Shown: positions 39,363-48,823, counted from the first letter of the stretch. The stretch: 64,000 nucleotides of DNA from Anaerococcus sp. (GCF_030825785.1 NZ_JAPJPG010000002.1:4021-68020), one strand, 5' to 3'. The notes: generated by a model from the sequence alone, not told the origin. Numbers and translations are program-made.

Positions 39363-39905
39363 ATGACAAGTAGATTAAAAGAAAAATATCAAAACGAAGT
39401 TGTTGGCAAACTTACTGAACAATTCGGATACGAAAATGTTCACCAAGTACCAAAACTTACTAAGATTGTTATAAACGTAGGACTAGGTGAAGCAAAAGAT
39501 AACCAAAATCTTCTAAATGCTGCAAAAGATGAACTTGCATTAATCACAGGTCAAAGACCAATAGAACTAAAGGCAAAGAAATCTGTAGCTAACTTCAAAC
39601 TTAGAGAAGGTCAAGCAATTGGTACAAAAGTAACTCTAAGAAGAGAAAAAATGTATGACTTCTTGGACAAACTTATCTCAATTTCTCTACCACGTGTAAG
39701 AGACTTCAGAGGAATTAATCCAAACAGCTTTGACGGACGTGGAAACTATTCATTAGGTATCAAGGAACAACTAATCTTCCCTGAAATCAAATATGATGAT
39801 GTAGACTTCCTACATGGTATGGATATCAGCATAGTTACTACAGCTGAAACAGACGAAGAAGCAAAAGCATTCTTAGAATTAATGGGAATGCCATTTAGAA
39901 AATAA
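39363..39905 (+). CDS. rplE: 50S ribosomal protein L5
   Basis: A 180-residue central-protuberance protein that binds 5S rRNA. The [25 protein letters not shown] and [18 protein letters not shown] segments are intact. Standard length. 13 bp before rpsN. Confidence 0.97.
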   Translation: MTSRLKEKYQNEVVGKLTEQFGYENVHQVPKLTKIVINVGLGEAKDNQNLLNAAKDELALITGQRPIELKAKKSVANFKLREGQAIGTKVTLRREKMYDFLDKLISISLPRVRDFRGINPNSFDGRGNYSLGIKEQLIFPEIKYDDVDFLHGMDISIVTTAETDEEAKAFLELMGMPFRK

Positions 39906-39918
39906 TTAAGGAGCAAAA

Positions 39919-40104
39919 ATGGCTAAAAAGTCACTAAGAGCTAAACAACAAAGAAAACAAAAATTCTCCACAAGAGAATATACAAGATGTAAACTTTGTG
40001 GAAGACCACACGGCTACTTAAGAAAGTATGGAATCTGCCGTATTTGCTTTAGAGAACTTGCAAATAATGGACAAATTCCAGGAGTAAGAAAAGCAAGCTG
40101 GTAA
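39919..40104 (+). CDS. rpsN: 30S ribosomal protein S14, zinc-binding type
   Basis: A 61-residue S14 of the short zinc-ribbon class, with Cys24, Cys27, Cys40 and Cys43 forming a CxxC-x12-CxxC site. The alternative long zinc-free form used under zinc starvation by some Firmicutes is not in this window. 18 bp before rpsH. Confidence 0.96.
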   Translation: MAKKSLRAKQQRKQKFSTREYTRCKLCGRPHGYLRKYGICRICFRELANNGQIPGVRKASW

Positions 40105-40122
40105 TTAAGGGGGAATAATATT

Positions 40123-40518
40123 ATGATGACAGATCCAATAGCGGATATGCTAACAAGAATCAGAAATGGTAACAAAGCAAACCATACAAGTGTTTCATTA
40201 CCATCTTCTAATGAGAAAAAAGCTATTGCCCAAATTCTGCTTGATGAAGGCTTTATTACAGGATTTAACGTAGAAGAAGACGGCAAACAAGGTATACTTA
40301 CAATTGATTTAAAATATACTGAAAATGGTGAGAAAGTAATCTCAGGTCTAAGAAGAATTTCAAAACCAGGACTTAGAGTTTATGTAAAAGCAAATGAAGT
40401 TCCTAAGGTACTTGACGGACTAGGAACAGCAATCATTTCAACATCAAAAGGACTATTAACTGATCGCGCTGCAAGAAGTGAAAATGTAGGTGGCGAAGTT
40501 ATTTGTTACGTATGGTAA
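40123..40518 (+). CDS. rpsH: 30S ribosomal protein S8
   Basis: A 131-residue central-domain assembly protein. [13 protein letters not shown] and the C-terminal [22 protein letters not shown] are family signatures. Two adjacent ATG codons (40123 and 40126) could serve; spacing to GGGGG favours the first slightly. Confidence 0.96.
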   Translation: MMTDPIADMLTRIRNGNKANHTSVSLPSSNEKKAIAQILLDEGFITGFNVEEDGKQGILTIDLKYTENGEKVISGLRRISKPGLRVYVKANEVPKVLDGLGTAIISTSKGLLTDRAARSENVGGEVICYVW

Positions 40519-40528
40519 GGAGATATAT

Positions 40529-41068
40529 ATGTCAAGAATAGGAAAACTTCCAATTGAAATACCTTCTGGAGTAACAATAGAAATTAACGATCGCACAGTA
40601 AATGTTAAGGGACCTAAGGGCGAAGATAGCCTTGAAGTTTCAAAGAATGTAGGACTAGAATTAAATGAAAATGAACTTTCAGTTACAATTCCAGAAAACT
40701 ACACAAAAGCACAAAACGTCGATCACGGATTATACAGATCTCTAATTAACAATCTTGTAGTTGGAGTATCAGAAGGATATAGCAAAACACTTCAAATCGA
40801 AGGAACAGGATATAGAGCAAACAAACAAGGAAAGAACCTAGTAATGAACTTAGGATTCTCTCACCAAGTAACAATGCCAGATCCTGAAGGAATCGAAGTA
40901 GAAGTGCCAAATGATAGAACAATTGTAGTTAAGGGAATTAACAAACAATTAGTAGGTCAACATGCTGCAAACATCAGAAACTGGAGAAAACCTGAACCAT
41001 ATAAGGGCAAGGGAATCAGATACGTTGATGAGCATGTAAGACGTAAAGTTGGTAAAACAGGTAAGTAG
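40529..41068 (+). CDS. rplF: 50S ribosomal protein L6
   Basis: A 179-residue protein near the factor-binding site. MSRIGKLPIEIPSGV begins at ATG 40529 behind AAGGAGA; a frame extending to 40490 overlaps rpsH and is rejected. The C-terminal PEPYKGKGIRYVDE motif is intact. Confidence 0.97.
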   Translation: MSRIGKLPIEIPSGVTIEINDRTVNVKGPKGEDSLEVSKNVGLELNENELSVTIPENYTKAQNVDHGLYRSLINNLVVGVSEGYSKTLQIEGTGYRANKQGKNLVMNLGFSHQVTMPDPEGIEVEVPNDRTIVVKGINKQLVGQHAANIRNWRKPEPYKGKGIRYVDEHVRRKVGKTGK

Positions 41069-41078
41069 GAGATAAGTA

Positions 41079-41444
41079 ATGGCTAAAAAAACAAAACAAG
41101 AAAAACTTTTAACTCGTAAAAAAAGAGTAAGAGCTAAAGTAAGCGGAACTCCTCAAAAACCAAGACTAAGCGTATATAAATCAAACACAAACATTTATGC
41201 CCAAGTTATTGACGATGTAAATGGAGTTACACTAGCAAGTGCAAACACCCTACAAGAATCAGTAGCTGACGGAGCTAAAAATAACGCTAATATAGAAGCT
41301 GCTAAAAAAGTTGGCGCTGCTATCGCAAAAGCTTGTGCTGATAAGGGAATCGAAACTGTAGTATTTGACAGAAACGGCTACCTATATCACGGAAAAGTTG
41401 CTGCCTTAGCTGAAGCGGCAAGAGAAGCTGGTCTTAAATTTTAA
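41079..41444 (+). CDS. rplR: 50S ribosomal protein L18
   Basis: A 121-residue 5S rRNA-binding protein. The basic N terminus, [14 protein letters not shown] and the C-terminal [20 protein letters not shown] are canonical. 15 bp before rpsE. Confidence 0.97.
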   Translation: MAKKTKQEKLLTRKKRVRAKVSGTPQKPRLSVYKSNTNIYAQVIDDVNGVTLASANTLQESVADGAKNNANIEAAKKVGAAIAKACADKGIETVVFDRNGYLYHGKVAALAEAAREAGLKF

Positions 41445-41459
41445 TTGAGGAGGTATTAG

Positions 41460-41969
41460 ATGAATTATTTATTAAGAAGTGAAGTAGAAAAGCTAAACCT
41501 CGAAGACAGAGTAGTTGCTATAAACAGAGTTGCAAAAACTGTAAAGGGTGGACGTAACATTAGATTTTCAGCCCTAGTAGTTGTTGGAAATGGTAATGGT
41601 TATGTTGGAATCGGAACTGGTAAGGCTACAGAAGTACCTGAAGCTATTAGAAAAGCTAGTGAAGATGCTAAAAAGCACATGATTAATGTTCCAATAGTAG
41701 GAACTACAATTCCTCACAGAATTCACGGAGCAAAAGCAAGCGGAAAGGTTCTCTTAATGCCTGCTAAAGAAGGTACAGGAATCATCGCTGGTGGCCCTGT
41801 TCGTGCTATCTGTGAACTTGCTGGATATAAAGATATCAGAGCTAAAAACTTAGGTTCATCAAACCCAAGAAACATTATCAATGCTTGTATCGAAGGTTTC
41901 GCTAGCATGAAGACTGTTGAAGAAGTTGCAAAACTTCGTGGCAAATCGGTAGAAGAATTCGATTATTAA
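41460..41969 (+). CDS. rpsE: 30S ribosomal protein S5
   Basis: A 169-residue protein at the mRNA entrance and decoding region. The [19 protein letters not shown] and [20 protein letters not shown] segments are standard. Spectinomycin-related loop residues look unchanged. 10 bp before rpmD. Confidence 0.97.
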   Translation: MNYLLRSEVEKLNLEDRVVAINRVAKTVKGGRNIRFSALVVVGNGNGYVGIGTGKATEVPEAIRKASEDAKKHMINVPIVGTTIPHRIHGAKASGKVLLMPAKEGTGIIAGGPVRAICELAGYKDIRAKNLGSSNPRNIINACIEGFASMKTVEEVAKLRGKSVEEFDY

Positions 41970-41979
41970 GGAGAGTAAA

Positions 41980-42162
41980 ATGGCGAAACTTGAAATCACA
42001 TTAAAAAGATCTTTTATCGGTAGAAAAGATGGACAGATCGCAACATGTAAAGCACTTGGCCTTAAAAAAATCGGTCAAACTGTTACAAAAGAAGATAATA
42101 ACGCAACAAGAGGAATGATCAATAAGGTATCATTCATGGTTGACGTTAAAGAATTAGACTAA
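41980..42162 (+). CDS. rpmD: 50S ribosomal protein L30
   Basis: A 60-residue ferredoxin-like-fold protein. [16 protein letters not shown] and the [11 protein letters not shown] turn identify it. Standard bacterial short form. 10 bp before rplO. Confidence 0.96.
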   Translation: MAKLEITLKRSFIGRKDGQIATCKALGLKKIGQTVTKEDNNATRGMINKVSFMVDVKELD

Positions 42163-42172
42163 GGGGTGTAAG

Positions 42173-42652
42173 ATGAAACTACATGAATTACAACCTAATG
42201 AGAAGTTAAAAAAGGGCAAAAGAAAAGGTAGAGGTCCAGGTAGTGGAAACGGAACTCGTGCAGGACGTGGACAAGACGGACAAAACTCAAGAAGCGGTGG
42301 TGGAGTAAGACCAGGCTTCGAGGGTGGCCAAATGCCTTTATACAGAAGACTTCCAAAGAGAGGTTTTAGAAACATCAACAGAAAGTATTACGAAACAATC
42401 AACGTTGAAACACTAAATGCTTTTGAAGATGGAACAGAAGTAACACCAGAATTATTATTTGCAAACAAATTCTTAAACAAAAACAAAGCTAAAGCAGGTG
42501 TTAAGATTCTTGGAGATGGAGAACTTAACAAAAAGCTTACAGTAAAAGCTCACAAATTTACTAAATCAGCGGTAGAGAAGATCGAAAATGCTGGCGGCAC
42601 AATCGAAGAACTCGAAACTAAAAAATGGGACAACCCATCTAAAAAAGCTTAG
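42173..42652 (+). CDS. rplO: 50S ribosomal protein L15
   Basis: A 159-residue protein, about a dozen residues longer than the common 144-148. The glycine/arginine-rich N-terminal extension ([18 protein letters not shown]), then [23 protein letters not shown], are canonical. The additional length lies toward the C terminus ([12 protein letters not shown]). 18 bp before secY. Confidence 0.95.
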   Translation: MKLHELQPNEKLKKGKRKGRGPGSGNGTRAGRGQDGQNSRSGGGVRPGFEGGQMPLYRRLPKRGFRNINRKYYETINVETLNAFEDGTEVTPELLFANKFLNKNKAKAGVKILGDGELNKKLTVKAHKFTKSAVEKIENAGGTIEELETKKWDNPSKKA

Positions 42653-42670
42653 CAGAAAGCATGGTGAGCA

Positions 42671-43945
42671 ATGCTAGATATAATTAAAAAAGCAGCAAAG
42701 GAAGAAGAAATAAGAAAAAGATTTTATTTCACTCTTCTAATGCTAGTAGTATATAGACTAGGAAATAATATTCCAATACCATTTATTGATACAAAAGCGC
42801 TAGCAGATGCATACAACAATATCCAAGGAACACTTGTAGATTACCTAAACATGTTGACAGGTGGAGGACTTTCCACACTTTCAATATTTGCTCTAGGAGT
42901 ACAACCTTACATCACCGCATCAATCGTAATGCAGCTACTTTCAGTTGTAATACCAAGACTTGAAGAGTTATCAAGAGAAGGTGAGCAAGGAAGAAAAACA
43001 ATCCAAAAGTATACAAGATACGTTACAATTGCTCTTGCGATATTCCAAGCTATAGCCATTACAAATGGTCTATACGGAGCTGCATTATCAAGCGCTACAG
43101 GTTTCCAAAAAGTTGTAATGAACATAGTCCTAATCGGTGGTACTATGTTTGTAACATGGATGGGTGAGACCATAACAGAAAAGGGACTTGGAAATGGTAC
43201 AAGTCTTATCATCTTTATGGGTATTATAGCATCCTTCCCAAGGACAATAGCTAGATGGAGACAAGGACTACACTATGATACAACTAGCATAGTATCCATT
43301 ATCATAATGGCTATTATCATTGTACTAATAGTTCTCGCTGTAGTTGAAATATCTGAGGGAGAAAGAAAAGTACCAATCCAATACGCCAAAAGAGTAGTAG
43401 GACGTAAGATGTATGGTGGTCAATCAACCCACATTCCTGTCAAGGTAAACATGGGTGGAGTAATGCCAATCATCTTCGCATCAGCAGTACTTGCCATTCC
43501 ATCAACTCTATCATTATTATTTGGTGGAAATGGACAAAACTCAATTGCGAACTTCTTCCAAAACTCAGTACTTGGATTTGCGGTATATCTTCTAATCCAA
43601 ACTGTACTAATCCTAGTATTCGCATACTTCTACAATCAAATCCAATTTAACACTGTAGAATATGCAAAACAACTACAACAAAACGGTGGTTTCATACCTG
43701 GAATTAGACCTGGTAAGCCAACTAGTGATTTCCTAGCAAATGTATCAACAAGAATTACATTTATAGGATCAATCGCCCTAGCTTTACTAACAATAGTTCC
43801 AGCAATTGCATCAAGAGTTTTAGGTCTACAAATATCCTTCGGTGGTTCATCAGTTATCATCGTAGTTGGTGTAATAATAGAAACTGTTAAACAAATCGAA
43901 GCAATGATGACAATGAAACAATACAAAGGCTTTTTAAACAGGTAA
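42671..43945 (+). CDS. secY: Preprotein translocase subunit SecY
   Basis: A 424-residue polytopic membrane channel of the Sec pathway with ten hydrophobic segments. Visible motifs include PFIDTKAL in the N-terminal region, LGVQPYITASIVMQLL (plug/TM2 area), GNGTSLIIFMGI, and the large cytoplasmic loop RRKVPIQYAKR-type sequence (GERKVPIQYAKRVVGRK) that contacts SecA and the ribosome. It would export the giant adhesin and the other signal-peptide proteins here. Three bases separate it from adk. Confidence 0.97.
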   Translation: MLDIIKKAAKEEEIRKRFYFTLLMLVVYRLGNNIPIPFIDTKALADAYNNIQGTLVDYLNMLTGGGLSTLSIFALGVQPYITASIVMQLLSVVIPRLEELSREGEQGRKTIQKYTRYVTIALAIFQAIAITNGLYGAALSSATGFQKVVMNIVLIGGTMFVTWMGETITEKGLGNGTSLIIFMGIIASFPRTIARWRQGLHYDTTSIVSIIIMAIIIVLIVLAVVEISEGERKVPIQYAKRVVGRKMYGGQSTHIPVKVNMGGVMPIIFASAVLAIPSTLSLLFGGNGQNSIANFFQNSVLGFAVYLLIQTVLILVFAYFYNQIQFNTVEYAKQLQQNGGFIPGIRPGKPTSDFLANVSTRITFIGSIALALLTIVPAIASRVLGLQISFGGSSVIIVVGVIIETVKQIEAMMTMKQYKGFLNR

Positions 43946-43948
43946 GAG

Positions 43949-44605
43949 ATGAATATTATTTTATTAGGCCCTCCAGGAGCTGGTAAGGGTACATTAGCAA
44001 ATAAGATCATAGAGAAAAAAGACGCAGTTCAGATAGCTACTGGAGATATATTTAGATATAATATCTCCAACAAAACTGAACTCGGAGTCAAAGCGAAATC
44101 CTATATGGATAGAGGAGATCTCGTACCAGATGAACTAACAATAGATCTAGTATGGGATGCCTTCGATAAGCATAAAGACGAAAGCAAAGAAGGAAAGATC
44201 ATTCTTTTTGATGGATTTCCAAGAAACCTTGACCAAGCAAGGGCTCTAGATCAAGGTATGGAAGAAAGAGATCAAAAAATAGATCATGTCGTATATTTTG
44301 ATGTAGCAGAAGAAGTTCTAATAGAAAGAATCGCTGGCAGAAGAGTGTGCACCAATTGTGGAGCAACCTACCACGTAAAGAACAATCCTCCAACAAAAGA
44401 AGGAATATGTGATAGATGTGGAGAGGAACTTATCCAAAGAGATGACGATAAGGAAGAAACAGTCAAAAATAGAATTGATGTCTACAAGGAGCACACAGCC
44501 GTACTAATTGATTACTTCAAGGAAAAAGGTATATTATTTAGTATTGATGGCACAAATTCTCCAGACGAAGTCTTTGAAGAATTTTTGAATAAATTAGGAG
44601 AATAA
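43949..44605 (+). CDS. adk: Adenylate kinase, zinc-lid type
   Basis: A 218-residue AMP kinase with P loop GPPGAGKGT (8-16), the FDGFPRNLDQA motif and a LID carrying four cysteines, Cys134, Cys137, Cys154 and Cys157, the zinc-binding arrangement usual in Gram-positives. It regenerates ADP from AMP plus ATP. Co-transcribed with secY. In most Firmicutes map follows adk; here a 133-bp spacer leads straight to infA. Confidence 0.96.
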   Translation: MNIILLGPPGAGKGTLANKIIEKKDAVQIATGDIFRYNISNKTELGVKAKSYMDRGDLVPDELTIDLVWDAFDKHKDESKEGKIILFDGFPRNLDQARALDQGMEERDQKIDHVVYFDVAEEVLIERIAGRRVCTNCGATYHVKNNPPTKEGICDRCGEELIQRDDDKEETVKNRIDVYKEHTAVLIDYFKEKGILFSIDGTNSPDEVFEEFLNKLGE

Positions 44606-44667
44606 TTCTAATTTATGCTAATAAGAAAAAACGAAGTGATAGGATCTTCGAGAAATTAGTTGTTAAA

Positions 44668-44687
44668 TGTCTTATTGATATAAGACA
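44668..44687. repeat. Perfect inverted repeat in the adk-infA spacer
   Basis: TGTCTTAT (44668-44675) and ATAAGACA (44680-44687) with a TGAT loop. No T run follows, so it is more likely an RNA processing or regulatory stem, or a protein site, than a terminator. Confidence 0.6.
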
Positions 44688-44738
44688 ATTTGAAATGGCG
44701 TTCAATAGACATGAGGACAAGAAAAGGAGGTTCTATCG

Positions 44739-44957
44739 ATGTCAAAAAAAGATGCTATAGAAGTTACAGGAGTTGTTACAGAAGCACTACCAAATGCAAT
44801 ATTTAAAGTTGAGCTTGAAAACGGACACGAAATCCAAGCCCACATTTCTGGAAAGCTTCGTATGAACAGCATTAGAATACTAGAAGGAGATAGGGTAACA
44901 GTAGAACTATCTCCATATGATCTAAGTCAAGGTAGAATAACTTGGAGGAAGAAATAG
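44739..44957 (+). CDS. infA: Translation initiation factor IF-1
   Basis: A 72-residue OB-fold factor that occupies the ribosomal A site during initiation. [21 protein letters not shown] and the C-terminal [13 protein letters not shown] are canonical. It has a strong AAAGGAGG and sits alone between two long spacers (133 bp before, 220 bp after), unusual inside this otherwise tightly packed operon. Confidence 0.96.
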   Translation: MSKKDAIEVTGVVTEALPNAIFKVELENGHEIQAHISGKLRMNSIRILEGDRVTVELSPYDLSQGRITWRKK

Positions 44958-45177
44958 CCCCATAATCCTGGGTGAAGGATTTGAAAAATCCTTCATTTCG
45001 AGACTACTCCGTGGAGGGTCTTCCCAGAGCCAGACGGGCTAGCTTAAAACTAAGCGAGAAAGGCTTATAGCCTTTCGAGAGGATAACATCGTGGGTGGAA
45101 AATCGTAAGATTTTTCATTAAGATACACTTCAAGCACTACCCATTCATTAAGAATAATCGGAAGATGAGGAGTCAAA
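44958..45177 (+). other. Hairpin-rich 220-bp spacer between infA and rpmJ
   Basis: Several independent stems: GAAGGATTT/AAATCCTTC near 44977-44998, GAAAGGC/GCCTTTC (about 45057-45075), and GGAAAATC/GATTTTTC (about 45099-45118). A segment CATTTCGAGACTACTCCGTGGAG resembles the CATTTCGACCGAAGTGGAG end of the dispersed repeats. No coding frame is supported. It may be a repeat insertion tolerated in the operon or a structured regulatory RNA. Confidence 0.55.
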
Positions 45178-45291
45178 ATGAAAGTTAGAGCATCAGTTAA
45201 AAAAATGTGTGATAAATGCAAAATTATCAAAAGAAACGGTAAAGTTATGGTAATTTGCGAAAATCCAAAACATAAACAAAGACAAGGTTAG
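45178..45291 (+). CDS. rpmJ: 50S ribosomal protein L36, zinc-binding type
   Basis: A 37-residue gene, easily missed because of its size. [15 protein letters not shown] starts the protein and Cys11, Cys14, Cys27 and His32 form the zinc ribbon of the C+ paralogue. AGATGAGGAG precedes the start; rpsM follows after 9 bp. Confidence 0.95.
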   Translation: MKVRASVKKMCDKCKIIKRNGKVMVICENPKHKQRQG

Positions 45292-45300
45292 GAGGGGCTA

Positions 45301-45645
45301 ATGCCAAGAATAGCTGGTATAGATTTACCTAGAGAAAAAAGAGCAGAAATTGGACTAACTTATATATATGGTATAGGTCGTTCAACTGCAAACGAAATAC
45401 TAAAGAATGCAGGAATCAATCCTGATACAAAAATGAAAGACCTTACAGAAGAAGAATTAGGTAAAATCCGTGAAGAGTTAAACAACTACCACATCGAAGG
45501 AGATCTAAGAAGAGATATCTCAATGAACATTAGAGCTCTAAGAGAAATCGGTAGCTACAGAGGATTAAGACACAAAAACAATCTTCCTGTAAGAGGACAA
45601 AACACAAAGAACAATGCAAGAACCAGAAAAGGTAGAAAGGGTTAA
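45301..45645 (+). CDS. rpsM: 30S ribosomal protein S13
   Basis: A 114-residue head protein that contacts P-site t[43 protein letters not shown] are canonical. The C-terminal tail after TRKGRKG is shorter than the 121-124 residues usual in the family. 8 bp before rpsK. Confidence 0.96.
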   Translation: MPRIAGIDLPREKRAEIGLTYIYGIGRSTANEILKNAGINPDTKMKDLTEEELGKIREELNNYHIEGDLRRDISMNIRALREIGSYRGLRHKNNLPVRGQNTKNNARTRKGRKG

Positions 45646-45653
45646 GGAGATAT

Positions 45654-46046
45654 ATGGCTCAAAGAAGAAAAAGCACTTCTAGAAGAAGAGTTAAGAAAAA
45701 TGTTGAACGTGGCCAAGCTCACATTAACTCAACATTTAACAATACAATGGTGACCCTTACAGATATGCAAGGTAATGCACTATCTTGGGCATCTGCTGGT
45801 CAATTAGGATTTAGAGGTAGCAGAAAGTCTACTCCATTTGCAGCAAGCGAAGCAGCAGATGTTGCAGCTAAGAAAGCTATCGACCAAGGACTAAAAACTG
45901 TAGAAGTTTACGTTAAAGGACCTGGTTCAGGAAGAGAATCAGCAATCAGAAGTCTACAAGCTGCAGGACTTGAAGTTACAATGATCAAAGACGTAACACC
46001 AATTCCTCACAATGGATGTAGACCTCCAAAAAGAAGAAGAGTTTAG
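45654..46046 (+). CDS. rpsK: 30S ribosomal protein S11
   Basis: A 130-residue platform protein. [16 protein letters not shown] and the C-terminal [18 protein letters not shown] are conserved family signatures. 12 bp before rpsD. Confidence 0.97.
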   Translation: MAQRRKSTSRRRVKKNVERGQAHINSTFNNTMVTLTDMQGNALSWASAGQLGFRGSRKSTPFAASEAADVAAKKAIDQGLKTVEVYVKGPGSGRESAIRSLQAAGLEVTMIKDVTPIPHNGCRPPKRRRV

Positions 46047-46058
46047 AAAGGCGCGATT

Positions 46059-46652
46059 ATGGCAGTATCAAAAGATCCAGTATACAAAAAAGCAAGAGCT
46101 TTGGGAATTTCTCCAGCATACCTAGGATATACAGGAGAAAGCAAAAGAGCTCTTCCAAATAGAAGAGGAAAACTTTCCGAATACGGAATGCAACAAAGAG
46201 AAAAACAAAAAGCTAAATTCATCTACGGAGTAAGTGAAAAACAATTTAGAGGATACTACGAAGCCGCTTCTAAAATGAAGGGACAAACAGGTGAACAACT
46301 TATAATCCTTTGTGAAAGAAGACTAGACAACATCGCTTATAGATCAGGTCTTGCTAGAACAAGAAGAGAAGCTCGTCAAATCGTAACACACGGACACCTA
46401 ACAGTTAATGGTAAACAAGTTGACATTCCTTCATACAAGGTAGAAGAAGGCGATGTAATTGAAGTTCGTGAAAAATCTAGATCAAACACACTATTTAAAA
46501 CTATCAAAGAAACAAATGCGACATTTGGTGTAGTTGAATGGCTATCAAGTGATTTAGAAAACTTAAAAGTAACTGTAGACAGATTCCCTACAAGAGAAGA
46601 TATCGACATCCCAGTTGAAGAACGTATGATCGTAGAGTTCTACTCTAAGTAG
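46059..46652 (+). CDS. rpsD: 30S ribosomal protein S4
   Basis: A 197-residue primary 16S-binding protein with an S4 domain (RRLDNIAYRSGLARTRREAR, then GHLTVNGKQVDIPSY). The N terminus lacks the four-cysteine zinc knuckle found in some clostridial S4 proteins. In other bacteria S4 represses the alpha operon; a matching leader is not evident here. 31 bp before rpoA. Confidence 0.96.
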   Translation: MAVSKDPVYKKARALGISPAYLGYTGESKRALPNRRGKLSEYGMQQREKQKAKFIYGVSEKQFRGYYEAASKMKGQTGEQLIILCERRLDNIAYRSGLARTRREARQIVTHGHLTVNGKQVDIPSYKVEEGDVIEVREKSRSNTLFKTIKETNATFGVVEWLSSDLENLKVTVDRFPTREDIDIPVEERMIVEFYSK

Positions 46653-46683
46653 GCATAAATAAAGTTAGAACTAAGGAGTTACC

Positions 46684-47640
46684 ATGATCGAAAAATTAGA
46701 TACGAATATAAAGATATTGGATATAGACGAAGAAGAAAATTACGGTAAATTCGCCCTATATCCACTTGAGCGAGGATATGGTACAACCATTGGAAACAGT
46801 ATGAGAAGGGTGTTATTATCATCCTTACCTGGTTCTAGCGTCTCAAAAATACTTATAGAAGGAGTACTTCACGAATTCTCCACTATAGATGGAGTAGTAG
46901 AAGATGTTCCTGAAATAGTTCTAAATATTAAGGGTCTAGACGTTACAAAACATGTAGATGAAGATGTAACATTGTTTTTAGACATTGAAGGACCAAAGAT
47001 TGTAACAGCAAAAGATATCAAAGCAGATAGTTCTGTTGATATAGCAAACCCTGACCACTACATTGCAACAGTTAACGAAAAATCAAGACTATTTATAGCC
47101 TTGGATGTTACAGATGGTAAGGGTTATAGAGTATCTGATGATAACAAAAAAGAAAGCGACCCAATAGGTGCTATCGCAATTGACTCATCATTTACTCCAG
47201 TTGAGAAAGTAAACTTCACTGTAGAAAATACAAGAGTTGGCGAATCAACCGACTATGACAAACTACTTATGGAAGTTTGGACAAATGGAACTATTACACC
47301 ACAAGAAGCCTTGGCAGAAGGTTCATCAATTCTAATTGAAAACTTCTCCTTCTTCAATGAATTGCCTAACCAACAATTCCCACCAGAAGAGGAAGTAGAA
47401 GAAATAAAAGAAGTTGATGAAGAAGATAACTTATCTGACGAATTGGCAATGACAATAGAAGAATTAGACCTTAGTCTAAGATCATTTAATTGTCTAAAAA
47501 GAGCAGGCTTCGATAGAGTTGGCGATATAATTAAAGTTAGTGAATCTGAGCTAAAAGCAATCAAGAACTTCGGTAAAAAGTCACTCACAGAAGTAATAGA
47601 AAAGCTAGACGAGTTAGGTCTAAGCTTAAAAGATGAATAG
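46684..47640 (+). CDS. rpoA: RNA polymerase subunit alpha
   Basis: A 318-residue subunit. The N-terminal dimerisation domain has FALYPLERGYGTTIGNSMRR and LPGSSVSKILIEGVLHEF; an acidic linker around 235-252 (EEEVEEIKEVDEEDN) leads to the C-terminal domain (ELDLSLRSFNCLKRAG, NFGKKSLTEV) that contacts UP elements and activators. Standard length. 9 bp before rplQ. Confidence 0.97.
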   Translation: MIEKLDTNIKILDIDEEENYGKFALYPLERGYGTTIGNSMRRVLLSSLPGSSVSKILIEGVLHEFSTIDGVVEDVPEIVLNIKGLDVTKHVDEDVTLFLDIEGPKIVTAKDIKADSSVDIANPDHYIATVNEKSRLFIALDVTDGKGYRVSDDNKKESDPIGAIAIDSSFTPVEKVNFTVENTRVGESTDYDKLLMEVWTNGTITPQEALAEGSSILIENFSFFNELPNQQFPPEEEVEEIKEVDEEDNLSDELAMTIEELDLSLRSFNCLKRAGFDRVGDIIKVSESELKAIKNFGKKSLTEVIEKLDELGLSLKDE

Positions 47641-47649
47641 GAGGTAAGT

Positions 47650-47991
47650 ATGGCCGATAAAAGAAAACTTGGCAGAAGAACTGACCACAGAAATGCTATG
47701 CTTAGAAACCTTGTGCAATCACTATTAGAAAACGGTAGAATCGAAACTACTGTAACTAGAGCTAAAGAAGCACAAAAAATGGCTGACAAAATGATTACAC
47801 TAGGAAAGAAGAACACACTTCACACAAGAAGACAAGCAGCAGCTTATTTATACAAGGCAGAAACTGTTCAAAAATTATTTAACGAAATAGCACCAAACTA
47901 TGAAGATAGAAATGGTGGATACACAAGAGTACTAAAACTAGGACCAAGAAGAGGCGACGGATCAGAACGTGCAATTCTTGAATTAGTATAA
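47650..47991 (+). CDS. rplQ: 50S ribosomal protein L17
   Basis: A 113-residue protein near the tunnel exit. [16 protein letters not shown] and [14 protein letters not shown] begin and end the conserved core. It closes the ribosomal operon and a terminator follows after about 30 bp. Confidence 0.97.
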   Translation: MADKRKLGRRTDHRNAMLRNLVQSLLENGRIETTVTRAKEAQKMADKMITLGKKNTLHTRRQAAAYLYKAETVQKLFNEIAPNYEDRNGGYTRVLKLGPRRGDGSERAILELV

Positions 47992-48022
47992 AATACTTAG
48001 AAATAAGTATAAAATAACTTCT

Positions 48023-48056
48023 AGCATCTTTGAGAGATTGAAGGTGCTTTTTTTTT
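48023..48056 (+). terminator. Terminator of the ribosomal operon
   Basis: AGCATCTT (48023-48030) pairs with AAGGTGCT (48041-48048) including a G-U pair, followed by nine T. Confidence 0.85.
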
Positions 48057-48094
48057 GTCCAAAATTATGGGTAAGATTAACTTAAGGAGGAGAT

Positions 48095-48736
48095 ATGAAT
48101 TATAGACTAATAATTTTTGATATGGATGGACTAATGTTTGATACAGAGATCATGTATTACAATTCTTGGTTTGAAGTCTCTAACAAATACGGCTTTCACT
48201 TTAACGAGGAATTGAGAAAGAGATTTACAGGCAAGAATGAAGAAAGTATCAGAGAAGAACTATTTAAAATCCTAGGCACTAAAGAAAAAGTGATTAGCTT
48301 AAGAGAAGACCTAGAAAGCATTAGGGAAAATTACTTTAGAACTTACACAAAATCTCTCAAAAAAGAAGGACTAGAAGACTTATTATACTACGCAAGAGAA
48401 AACAATATAAAATGTGCCCTAGCTTCATCAAGTAATAGAGAAAAGATAGACTTTCTCTTAGAAAAAGAAGAGATAAGGGATTTCTTTGACTATATTATTT
48501 CAGGAGATGAGGTAAGTAAAAGTAAGCCCGATCCAGAAATTTTTATCAAAGCCAAGGAAAAGTTTGAGGTAAAATATAGGGAGGCCCTAATCCTAGAAGA
48601 TTCCTACAATGGCTATCTTGCCTGTAAGAACTCTAATATGAATTATCTTATAATTCACGATTCAAGTTTCGATAAATACTTTGAAGCTGATAGGGAAGCT
48701 AGGAACTTAAGAGAAGCAATAAAGCATTTGAAATAA
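48095..48736 (+). CDS. HAD-superfamily hydrolase, beta-phosphoglucomutase-like
   Basis: A 213-residue cytosolic HAD enzyme with a small helical cap (subfamily IA). Motif I is FDMDGLMFDTE (nucleophile Asp9, general base Asp11), motif II is ALASSSN, and motifs III/IV are SKPDPEIF and LEDSYNGYLAC. Relatives are beta-phosphoglucomutases and sugar-phosphate or phosphoglycolate phosphatases. A weak promoter (TTGTCC 48055-48060, 17 bp, TAACTT 48078-48083) sits inside the preceding T run. It lies between the ribosomal operon and the MurNAc operon and overlaps the first palindrome of the putative MurR operator. Confidence 0.85.
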   Translation: MNYRLIIFDMDGLMFDTEIMYYNSWFEVSNKYGFHFNEELRKRFTGKNEESIREELFKILGTKEKVISLREDLESIRENYFRTYTKSLKKEGLEDLLYYARENNIKCALASSSNREKIDFLLEKEEIRDFFDYIISGDEVSKSKPDPEIFIKAKEKFEVKYREALILEDSYNGYLACKNSNMNYLIIHDSSFDKYFEADREARNLREAIKHLK

Positions 48737-48775
48737 TTATTTGATTTTTTCAAAAAAATATTGAAATAATTATTT
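48728..48775. promoter_or_regulatory. Putative operator for the MurR-type regulator (two palindromes)
   Basis: TTGAAATAATTATTT occurs twice, at 48728-48742 and 48761-48775, 33 bp apart (about three helical turns). Each contains the perfect 12-bp palindrome AAATAATTATTT. The second overlaps the promoter -35. Paired, in-phase palindromes before an RpiR-family gene are a typical autoregulatory layout. Confidence 0.55.
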
Positions 48776-48788
48776 ATTGTGCTATAAT
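48761..48788 (+). promoter_or_regulatory. Promoter of the MurNAc operon
   Basis: TTGAAA (48761-48766), a 16-bp spacer and TATAAT (48783-48788), 36 bp before the regulator start. Confidence 0.65.
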
Positions 48789-48823
48789 TTAACTAAGAAA
48801 AGCTTTTCATATAAGGAGTCTCT

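Noticed and set aside
44615..44659. Short frame MLIRKNEVIGSSRN that might be the remnant of map
   Set aside because: Only 14 residues, with just a loose resemblance to the start of methionine aminopeptidase. Sequence beyond the stop does not continue the family in any frame, and it has no clear ribosome binding site.
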